Origin: an uncultured bacterium
Lineage (GTDB): Bacteria > Cyanobacteriota > Vampirovibrionia > Gastranaerophilales > Gastranaerophilaceae
Reading direction: 5' to 3'
Length of the DNA: 12,385 nt
Assembly (NCBI GenBank): GCA_900551675.1
Contig: URXH01000061.1
Coordinates: 1-12,385 of the forward strand
Positions 5,986 through 12,385 of the stretch are shown here, in pieces. Within the stretch, counting starts at the first letter, position 1. Each line of letters starts with the position of its first letter. The notes beneath the pieces were generated by a model that saw only the letters and a list, made by a program, of their open reading frames with translations, did no database searches and was not told the origin of the DNA. A program made the translations under genes and the position numbers.

Positions 5986-6804
5986 TTAATCAATTTGTTC
6001 ATTTTTGTCAGTGCCTTTTACAACATACAAATCAGAATAAAATTCTTTCTGTTCAAGTTCATAGTCCGTTTCTGCTGTTAAAAATAACAGGGCGATATAT
6101 GCGCTTATCCTGTCCATACCGAGCAGAGTAAGCTCATTCAATTCTATTTTATCATTTTTCTCAAAAATCTGGCATAAATTTTCTTTTAATGTTTGAACAC
6201 ATGTTTCAATATATTCTTCATGCGCAAGATTTACGATATCATCAGGTGTTAGTCTTGAATATGACTGAACACGCCTTTTAGCTCTTTCATGCGCACTTTT
6301 CAAAGATTGTTTCTGTTCTAATTTTTCATAGAACTGCAATTGCCTGATTAAGTCTTTCAAAGTTACAACGCGGTTGTGATTTAATCTTACGCTTGTACGT
6401 CTTTGAAGAACTTCATCAATTGATATAACGTTATTTGTCGGCACATAATCATCTTCGCCGTAATCGACAATAAATCCGTCATCATCATACTGGATATTAT
6501 CTTCTTCCTGCGTGTCAAACTGCGTAATATCAACACCTTCCAGAACATTTGATTTTAATTTTAAAAGTATTGCGGCAAATAAGAAGGTTCTGCCTGTAAC
6601 TCTGAGATTTTGAGATTTCATTTGAACCATGTGAGCAAGATATTTATCCGTAACATCTACAATATCGATGTTCCAGGGATCAATTTTTCCGGCCTTTGCC
6701 ATATCTACTAAAATCCCGATGCCTTCACTTTTGGGCTTGCCGTCTGTTGATAAGCCTAAATCAGGTAAATCTAAATTATAATTTAATGCAATTTCTGTAC
6801 TCAT
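5986..6804 (-). CDS. scpA: Segregation and condensation protein A (kleisin)
   Basis: A 272-aa kleisin that bridges the two head domains of the SMC dimer and recruits ScpB. The N-terminal domain carries IGILVDMAKAGKIDPWNIDI (29-48); the acidic/PWxI segment after a helix is the ScpA hallmark. GRTFLFAAILLKLKSNVLEG (71-90) is the helix that contacts the SMC neck. The middle is acidic (QEEDNIQYDDDGFIVDYGED, around 98-117) and probably flexible. The C-terminal region, about 200-265, fits the winged helix that binds the SMC cap. Only 7 bases separate its ATG from the smc stop, with AGGA just before it and GGGACG inside the smc end, so it is probably translated by coupling to smc. Confidence 0.95.
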   Translation of the reverse strand: MSTEIALNYNLDLPDLGLSTDGKPKSEGIGILVDMAKAGKIDPWNIDIVDVTDKYLAHMVQMKSQNLRVTGRTFLFAAILLKLKSNVLEGVDITQFDTQEEDNIQYDDDGFIVDYGEDDYVPTNNVISIDEVLQRRTSVRLNHNRVVTLKDLIRQLQFYEKLEQKQSLKSAHERAKRRVQSYSRLTPDDIVNLAHEEYIETCVQTLKENLCQIFEKNDKIELNELTLLGMDRISAYIALLFLTAETDYELEQKEFYSDLYVVKGTDKNEQID

Positions 6805-6811
6805 ATCCTGA

Positions 6812-9800
6812 TTATTCGTCCCTTAGTTTTATGCCGGTAACTTTTGTGATGCCTTTTTCTTTCTGGGTAACACCTAATGTTCTATTTGCTGATTCTATCA
6901 TAGGTTTTCTATGGCTAACTACTATAAATTGCGTATCTTTTGACTGGTTCTGCACCATCTGGGCGATACGCTCAACATTCATAGTATCTAAACTTGCATC
7001 AACTTCATCAAATGCATAGAAAGGAGATGGCATATATCGCTGAATTGCAAAGACAAAAGCAAGTGCCGTCAAAGATTTTTCACCGCCTGACATACTTTCT
7101 AATCTTTGAAGTTTTTTGTCTCTGGGCTGTGCTTCAATTGTAAGCCCGCCTGATAAAGGATCATCAGGACATTCAAGTTTAAGTTCTCCTTCGCCTTCTG
7201 ACAGCTGGTGGAAGACTTCCTTAAAGTTTTCGTTTATATGATTATACGTTTTCATAAACGTTTCTTTTTTTAGCTGTTCGTAGCCGTGCATTCTGTCTAA
7301 GATTTCTTTGCGTTCTTTTGAAAGTGTTTCAATATGCTGTTTCAATTCATTCTGACGGGCAAGAACTTCTTCATAAGCAGTCAAAGCTTTCATATTAACA
7401 TCGCCAAGCTCCTGCATTCTTTTTTCAAGTCGCTGTATTTTTGATGTAATTTCTTCTATAGAGATTTCTACAGGTTCAAGTTTGTTGATATCTTCTCCTG
7501 CATCTTCAAGCTCTTTTCTTGCCGATTCCAATTGCGGTTCAAGTTCTCGTCTGCGTGATTTGAATGATTCAATCGCTTCTGCGATTTTTTCAAGTTCGTT
7601 ATTTTTAGCGAATTTTTCTTCTTTAAGTTTATCAAGTGATTCTTGAATACTGTCGCGTTCTTTAAGCAGTTCGCCGAGTTTTTCTTCTATTTCTGCAATT
7701 TGTTCATGGAGAGTCTCCATTTTTTTATTCAAATTTTCAATATCATTTTTATATTGTTTTTTATCTTCTTCAAGTTTTGAATTGTTGTGTTCAATATTTG
7801 TAATTTCTTCTTCTTTTGTTTCTATAAGGTTGTTGTGGAATGCTATCTGGCGGTTAAGATCGTTTTTATCGTGCTCCGCACCCATAAGTTTACCTTGAAG
7901 CCTTTTGATTTCAGCTTCAACGCCTTCTGTTTTTTCTTTCAGGTTTTTCAAATCTTTATCATTAATAAGTTTTTCAACTTCTTCGATTTGTTCCTGACAG
8001 ATAGTCATATCATCATAAATTTTGACATTCTTTTCTTCTAATTTATCTAACTGTTTATTTAATTCATCAATTTTCGGAGCAGTTAAAGTTATGAAATCAG
8101 CTTTTTCTTTTAAAATATTCTCACTGTTTTCAAAGTTTCTGTTCATACTTTCAAGTTCGCTTTTTGATTTTGAAAATTCGCTCATAGAATCTGAATATTT
8201 GCTTCTTACATCTTCCAGTTTCTGTTCTAAGGAATTTTTTTTGTTTTCCAGCGAGCCTAATTTTTGTTCCATTTCTTTCAGGCGTTCTTTGTAATTATTT
8301 AGTTCTTCATCATCATTCTGGCTGAAGCTCAGACCTGTCCGCAATCTTGTTCCGCCTGTCATTGAACCTGATTTTTCAAGAAGTTCGCCCTGCAGAGTTA
8401 CCATTCTGTATCTGCCGATAAGTTTTTTTGCACATTCAATATCTTCCACAACGATAGTGTCGCCTACTGCATAATAAAATGCATCTATATATTCATCGTC
8501 AAAATCTACAAGATTTATGGCAAAATCAATAACCCCTTTATCTTTGGGTAACTGAAGGCGCGATGGGGCTTTTTTTATTTTATTAAGAGGGATGAACGTA
8601 GCTCTTCCCGCATTTGAAGATTTTAAAAGTTCTATTGCAACTGATGCGACATGTTCATCATCAACTACAATATGAGCCATTCTGCCGCCAAAAGCAACTT
8701 CCATAGCGATTGAATATTCTTTATCAACCGTTCCGAGTTTTACAAGCGGTGCATGCACGCCGCGCAATTTTGCATTCATAATGGTATCTATTGCGCGTCC
8801 GAAATTAGCTTCTTCTGCTGCCTGTTTTTTGGCCTCCATAGAAGAAATTTTCTTATATGCCATTTGAATATTATAATTCAGATCGCTTATTTCATTTCTT
8901 GTCAAGTCAAGATCATTCAATGTATCTTGCTGAATGGTTTTAAAATCCGCCATTTCTTTTTGTAGCTGCTCAACAAGCGTTTTTTTTAAATCCTGATTTG
9001 ATGCAAAATTTGCTTTCATTTCGTTTAATTCGGCAAGTTTAGATTTTGCATCCTGCAAATCGCGCCGGAGATTTTTTAATTCGTTTTCCAGCGGGAGTTT
9101 CGTTTGAATTAGTTTTGTCTCTTCATCTTTTAAATCTTCCAGCTGCTTTCGTAAATTGTTTCGTTTTTCAATATGCTGATCTGCCGTTGCATTAAGACCT
9201 GTCATATCTTCAAGAATTTTCTTTAATTCGGCATCTCTGGCTTTAATATTCGAGTTTATTCCTGCAATTTCATCATCTTTAAGTTTTATATTCAGTTTTA
9301 AATCTTCTATTTTCTTTTTGAAATTTTCAATACCGTTTCTGGCATTTTCAATTGAGCGCAAGCCGTCATGAATCTGCTTATCAGCGTAATTCAAGGCATT
9401 ATTTTTTCTGTCAATTTCGCCTTTCAGGGTTTCTTCCTGTTTTTTAAGTTCAATTTGTTCGCTTTCGCCTTTTTCTTTTACTAAATTTGAAACTTCTTCA
9501 AATTTTTTAGTTATAAGCGTTATTCTTTCTTCAAGGTCTTTATTTTTTACTTCTTCTTCTTTCTTCTTTTTAGTAAATTCCAGGATATTTTCGTGTGCTT
9601 TTTCAAGGCTCTTTTTTATGTCAAAGAATCGTACTTTGTTAATCTGGCTTTCAAGCCCCTGTTTTTCATCACGGAGTTTCTGGTATTTTAGAGCGACTTC
9701 GCGTTCATCTTTAAGCTGTTCAAGTCTGTTGTCTACTTCATTCAATATAACATTTGAACGTTCTACGCGCTGTTCAACTGTTTCCAATTCTCCCGTAGCC

Positions 9801-10309
9801 TGCTCTATTCGTCTGTCAAAGTCGGCAATTCCTGCTATTTCATCAATAATTTTACGGCGATTTTTGGGGGAACAGTTCGTAATTCCCATAACGTCGCCCT
9901 GCATCATTACGTTATAACTGTTGGGGGTAACGTTATATTTTTCAAGAATCGCATGTACATTTGTAAGAGTTGTTACGCTGTCATTTACGTAATACGTGCT
10001 TGCATACCCTTGAGATGTTTTGCGGATTTTTCTGCCGATGCTTAAATCTTCTCCGTTTTCCGTTTCGCCGAAAGTTACCTTTACAAATGCCTCATTTCTT
10101 TTAGTGTAGGTCGAAATAAAGTGGGATAAATTTTCTGCACGCAGTTCGCTTGCGTTTGCAAGTCCGAGGGCAAAAAGCACGCTGTCTATAATATTGCTTT
10201 TACCTGAGCCGTTCGGACCTGAAACAGTCGTAAATCCTTTTAAAAGGGGGATTTCCGATTTGTTGGCAAATGATTTAAAATTATCTATCTCAAGTTGTTT
10301 TATGTACAT
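6812..10309 (-). CDS. smc: Chromosome segregation ATPase SMC
   Basis: At 1165 aa this is a normal bacterial SMC length. The head has Walker A GPNGSGKS (31-38, K37) and a Q-loop at Q137 in MMQGDVMG. Helical coiled coil runs from about 168 to 500. The dimerising hinge, about 503-655, includes GVHAPLVKLG and ends at GSMTGGTRLRTG. The return coiled coil runs to about 1010. The C-terminal head has the ABC signature SGGEK (1074-1078), Walker B FYAFDE (D1101, E1102) and the D-loop that follows. All ATPase motifs are intact. The C-terminal stretch SLTALAFVFAIQRYMPSPFY resembles cyanobacterial SMC (recalled), one of the best taxonomic hints here. GGTAGGAA just upstream places the ribosome 4 bases from the ATG. 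It is first in the smc-scpA-scpB cluster and divergent from the 621-aa gene. With ScpA and ScpB it should make the condensin that organises the nucleoid. Confidence 0.97.
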   Translation of the reverse strand: MYIKQLEIDNFKSFANKSEIPLLKGFTTVSGPNGSGKSNIIDSVLFALGLANASELRAENLSHFISTYTKRNEAFVKVTFGETENGEDLSIGRKIRKTSQGYASTYYVNDSVTTLTNVHAILEKYNVTPNSYNVMMQGDVMGITNCSPKNRRKIIDEIAGIADFDRRIEQATGELETVEQRVERSNVILNEVDNRLEQLKDEREVALKYQKLRDEKQGLESQINKVRFFDIKKSLEKAHENILEFTKKKKEEEVKNKDLEERITLITKKFEEVSNLVKEKGESEQIELKKQEETLKGEIDRKNNALNYADKQIHDGLRSIENARNGIENFKKKIEDLKLNIKLKDDEIAGINSNIKARDAELKKILEDMTGLNATADQHIEKRNNLRKQLEDLKDEETKLIQTKLPLENELKNLRRDLQDAKSKLAELNEMKANFASNQDLKKTLVEQLQKEMADFKTIQQDTLNDLDLTRNEISDLNYNIQMAYKKISSMEAKKQAAEEANFGRAIDTIMNAKLRGVHAPLVKLGTVDKEYSIAMEVAFGGRMAHIVVDDEHVASVAIELLKSSNAGRATFIPLNKIKKAPSRLQLPKDKGVIDFAINLVDFDDEYIDAFYYAVGDTIVVEDIECAKKLIGRYRMVTLQGELLEKSGSMTGGTRLRTGLSFSQNDDEELNNYKERLKEMEQKLGSLENKKNSLEQKLEDVRSKYSDSMSEFSKSKSELESMNRNFENSENILKEKADFITLTAPKIDELNKQLDKLEEKNVKIYDDMTICQEQIEEVEKLINDKDLKNLKEKTEGVEAEIKRLQGKLMGAEHDKNDLNRQIAFHNNLIETKEEEITNIEHNNSKLEEDKKQYKNDIENLNKKMETLHEQIAEIEEKLGELLKERDSIQESLDKLKEEKFAKNNELEKIAEAIESFKSRRRELEPQLESARKELEDAGEDINKLEPVEISIEEITSKIQRLEKRMQELGDVNMKALTAYEEVLARQNELKQHIETLSKERKEILDRMHGYEQLKKETFMKTYNHINENFKEVFHQLSEGEGELKLECPDDPLSGGLTIEAQPRDKKLQRLESMSGGEKSLTALAFVFAIQRYMPSPFYAFDEVDASLDTMNVERIAQMVQNQSKDTQFIVVSHRKPMIESANRTLGVTQKEKGITKVTGIKLRDE

Positions 10310-10334
10310 AAATTCCTACCAAGTCTTATTATCT

Positions 10335-10363
10335 ATTGAACAACAACTTTTTTTTCATGTCAA
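10335..10363 (-). promoter_or_regulatory. Promoter of the smc-scpAB cluster
   Basis: On the minus strand a perfect TTGACA (10358-10363), a 17-base spacer containing an A8 run, and TTCAAT (10335-10340, four of six matches to TATAAT). Transcription would begin near 10328, leaving a leader of about 18 bases that just contains the GGTAGGAA ribosome binding site of smc. This geometry supports the call, although the -10 is imperfect. Confidence 0.5.
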
Positions 10364-10455
10364 AAGCTTAAAGAAATCTTTACGTTTTGTATTTGTATTT
10401 ATAATATAAACAGTCTGACCCCTGGCCTCTTGACACCTAAACTTCTTCATTAATT

Positions 10456-10464
10456 TGCTATAAT
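10456..10464 (+). promoter_or_regulatory. Extended -10 element of the 621-aa protein gene
   Basis: TGCTATAAT (10456-10464) is a perfect extended -10, with a start expected near 10471 and a leader of about 19 bases to the ATG at 10490. No good -35 sits 16-18 bases upstream. A perfect TTGACA at 10430-10435 is 23 bases away, too far to pair normally. The same TGCTATAAT string precedes the left-edge gene. Confidence 0.5.
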
Positions 10465-10489
10465 GTATATTTAATGCTATTATTTCTTT

Positions 10490-12355
10490 ATGCTTGATTT
10501 TAAAGAATACAATGATAAAGAAAGAGCTTTTTTGGAAAAAGATTTTTCCTGCATGGATATGTTACTGAAACGTGTACGTAATGCTCTTGTAACAGGTAAA
10601 AAAATTGATATTTCCGATTTGGATTTTTCCGGGGTTATTGACTATAATCCTTCTGAAACGCTTGTCTATATTACGCTTTTTCAAAGCGGTCGGAAATTTG
10701 TGCGTTACGGCAGTAAAAGAACAGACTTGCAAACGACAATAAACCGCAATATTGAAATGATAAGAAAAAATCCGAGATTTTTAAATTTTAATCCTGAAAA
10801 TGAAAATTTATGCAGAATAATGCTTGAATATGCAATTGACCGCAAAAAGGTTCGTAAAGGTGAACTCAATTCTCAAAATTTTGATAACGGAAGATTTGAA
10901 ATCGGCATAAACGGCCTTGAACTCAGAAAAGACGGGATTTCGTATTACTATATGCCGACTGATGCTATTTCTTTAAGCCACATGGGGCTTCGCTCGGTGT
11001 TGCAGACATTAGTAAAAAAAACACCTATTGGCAAGCTTTCAAACAGCCGTTCGGAAAGATTAAAAATTCTTGCTGCTTCAAATGATTATGAATATTATCT
11101 TTTTAGAAGCAGAGCATTTGTTACTTATAAAGATTCTATAATCCCCCTCTATCGCGGCAATATCAGATATACGGAATTCAGTTACGATGTTTTGTATCAT
11201 CAGGTGATTGCGTCTGCAGAGTGGCTTCTTGCAAATATGTATGAAGACGGCAGGTTTTTATATTACTATGACTGCTGTGAAGACAATTACAAAGATCATG
11301 AACACCCGACACGTCCTGAAAATAATTTATATTACAATGACTTACGCCACTGCGGCGGTATAATTGCGCTTATCAGAGCTTATGAGCTTACATCCGATGA
11401 AAAATATATCAAAGCAGCTAAAAAAGCAGTTGACTGGAGTATTTCGATTACAAAAGAGCATTATACAAAGTGGGGTAAAGGCTGTTATGCCTTTTATAAC
11501 CGTAAATCAAAACTCGGAGGAACCGGTGTTTTACTTGTTGCGATGATGCAGTATCGTTCATTCACTGGAGACAAATCCTATGATGAATACATAAAAGGTT
11601 ATACCCGCCATATTATGAGCAGAGTATATGAAAACGGCGAAATTCTCGGATATTATATCCATCCTGAATTTCAAAACGGACAGCCTCTTATAAATATGAC
11701 TGACGAAGAGCGAAAAGCAACTTTTTCGTTCTATTACCCCGGTGAAGCACTTTTAGGACTCGCACTTTTTGCCAACAATTTTTTAGACGATGAAAAACTT
11801 GCAAAAGAGGTCAGAAAAGTTGCTAAAAAAGCTTTAGACTGGATTGTTGACGAACGCCCTAAAATTTATGCGGAATTATTTACTGCGCTTCCTTCTGACG
11901 CATGGCTTATGCAGGCTATAGAAGAATGGGCTAAAGATAAAAACTTTCAAAAGCAGAATTATATAAACTTTGTTTTTACTGATGCTGCCACAATGGTTTC
12001 GAAAATGTATAAACACGATGACTCGCCTTATATAGATTACGAAGGCGGATATTATTACGACTACGGCGATCATTATTATCCTGACGGAGCACGTTCGGAA
12101 GGACTTGTCGCAGCTTATTATCTTGCAAAATATTTGAAAGTTAATGCTCTTGAAAAAAAACTGCTGGAAGCGTGTAAAAAAGCTGCTATGTGTCAGTTCC
12201 ACTTATTTAATGATGATAGAAACAATTATTCACACAAAAATCCTGAACGCTCAGCCGGTTCAATAAGATTTAAAGCAACACGCCAGTGGGTAAGAGTAGA
12301 TTCTATCCAGCACGTTTCCTGTTTCTTTGCCCGTCTTTATAAAGCCGAAAATTAG
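10490..12355 (+). CDS. Two-part protein: AMMECR1-like N-terminus and (alpha/alpha)-hairpin glycosidase-like C-terminus
   Basis: A 621-aa protein without signal peptide or membrane helix, probably cytoplasmic. Residues about 56-225 resemble the AMMECR1 fold: an opening strand (TLVYITLFQSGRKFVRYGSK), the NPRFLNF helix end (94-100), then GINGLELRKDGISYYYMPTD (139-158) and the RSRAFVTYKD...IPLYRG close (207-223). Residues about 233-615 show repeated helical hairpins typical of (alpha/alpha)6 toroids, each with a small-residue turn: RHCGGIIALIRAYEL (286-300), LGGTGVLLVAMMQYRSFTG (342-360), YPGEALLGLALFANN (416-430), ARSEGLVAAYYLAKYL (534-549). It also has a conserved-looking DHEHPTR (269-275), EGGYYYDYGDHYYPDG (518-533) and a C-terminal VRVDSIQH (601-608). 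Such folds occur in glycoside hydrolases, epimerases and lanthionine cyclases. The DHEHPTR acidic/His segment could be catalytic, but this is inference. No Shine-Dalgarno precedes the ATG. A clean hairpin terminator follows. The frame is certain; the biochemical role is not. Confidence 0.8.
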   Translation: MLDFKEYNDKERAFLEKDFSCMDMLLKRVRNALVTGKKIDISDLDFSGVIDYNPSETLVYITLFQSGRKFVRYGSKRTDLQTTINRNIEMIRKNPRFLNFNPENENLCRIMLEYAIDRKKVRKGELNSQNFDNGRFEIGINGLELRKDGISYYYMPTDAISLSHMGLRSVLQTLVKKTPIGKLSNSRSERLKILAASNDYEYYLFRSRAFVTYKDSIIPLYRGNIRYTEFSYDVLYHQVIASAEWLLANMYEDGRFLYYYDCCEDNYKDHEHPTRPENNLYYNDLRHCGGIIALIRAYELTSDEKYIKAAKKAVDWSISITKEHYTKWGKGCYAFYNRKSKLGGTGVLLVAMMQYRSFTGDKSYDEYIKGYTRHIMSRVYENGEILGYYIHPEFQNGQPLINMTDEERKATFSFYYPGEALLGLALFANNFLDDEKLAKEVRKVAKKALDWIVDERPKIYAELFTALPSDAWLMQAIEEWAKDKNFQKQNYINFVFTDAATMVSKMYKHDDSPYIDYEGGYYYDYGDHYYPDGARSEGLVAAYYLAKYLKVNALEKKLLEACKKAAMCQFHLFNDDRNNYSHKNPERSAGSIRFKATRQWVRVDSIQHVSCFFARLYKAEN

Positions 12356-12356
12356 C

Positions 12357-12382
12357 AAAAAAAAACGACTGCATCAAGTCGT
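12357..12382. terminator. Hairpin terminator, T-run on the minus strand
   Basis: ACGACT (12365-12370), a six-base loop and AGTCGT (12377-12382) form a perfect 6-bp stem. The plus strand has nine A (12357-12365) before and at the base of the stem, so on the minus strand the hairpin is followed by a T-run, the classic intrinsic terminator for a gene entering from the right. It starts just after the stop of the 621-aa gene. Any plus-strand T-run would lie beyond the window, so bidirectional use is possible but not shown. Confidence 0.75.
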
Positions 12383-12385
12383 AAT

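Noticed and set aside
7787..8294. Plus-strand Phe/Ser-rich open frames opposite smc
   Set aside because: These are antisense shadows of Lys/Glu-rich coiled-coil codons, which read as Phe/Ser/Leu on the other strand.
10398..10410. Inverted repeat TTTATA-A-TATAAA between the divergent genes as an operator
   Set aside because: Six-base A/T-only arms are expected by chance in such AT-rich DNA, and nothing else supports an operator.
10430..10464. TTGACA at 10430 paired with TATAAT at 10459 as a standard promoter
   Set aside because: The spacer is 23 bases, well outside the usual 16-18. The extended -10 alone is the better explanation.
11876..12202. 108-codon minus-strand frame inside the 621-aa gene
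   Set aside because: It is antisense to a convincing gene, lacks a Shine-Dalgarno, and its composition mirrors the opposite strand.

Overview
The window is AT-rich, with A/T-heavy intergenic DNA and a strong A/T third-base preference. It most resembles a gut member of the non-photosynthetic cyanobacterial sister lineage (Gastranaerophilales / 'Melainabacteria'). Three signs point there. The SMC ATPase end carries the cyanobacterial-style run SGGEKSLTALAF ... SPFYAFDEVD. The secreted prepilin-like protein has the FTLAEVLITLGIIG leader that is very common in this lineage. The 207-aa protein with an SFTSVVPVRVYIDG start looks lineage-restricted. All of this is recalled family knowledge, not a database search.

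Layout, left to right. (1) Positions 1-259, minus: the N-terminal part of a membrane-anchored protein that runs off the left edge, with a sigma70-type promoter almost on top of its start codon. (2) 311-781, minus: a YbaK/EbsC-type Cys-tRNA deacylase. (3) 831-1923, plus: a type IV prepilin-like gene. A strong promoter and a perfect Shine-Dalgarno lead to an ATG at 893, but a run of ten G (923-932) puts that start out of frame with the pilin body. Changing the tract to 8 or 11 G gives one open frame of about 342-343 codons, so this looks like a phase-variable (contingency) locus or a homopolymer error. (4) 1925-3301, minus: a COG2509-type FAD-dependent dehydrogenase, convergent with the prepilin gene and one base from it. 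(5) 3388-4011, minus: a protein of unknown function. (6) 4058-10309, minus: the chromosome-condensation cluster smc-scpA-scpB, followed by a membrane-anchored matrixin-like metalloprotease with TPR repeats whose start overlaps the end of scpB by 20 bases. (7) 10490-12355, plus: a 621-aa protein divergent from smc, with an AMMECR1-like N-terminal half and an (alpha/alpha)-hairpin C-terminal half of glycosidase-like type. (8) A hairpin terminator at the right edge, with its T-run on the minus strand.

The SMC, ScpA and ScpB proteins would form the bacterial condensin complex, and their tight spacing fits one transcript from the promoter at 10335-10363. The protease shares that transcript but has no obvious condensin role. 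The other genes are separate housekeeping or surface functions. The most noteworthy signals are the poly-G tract at the 5' end of a surface-protein gene, the protease coupled to scpB, and the two-domain 621-aa protein. I saw no CRISPR array, tRNA, rRNA, insertion sequence or phage genes, and no gene-free stretch longer than about 300 bases.
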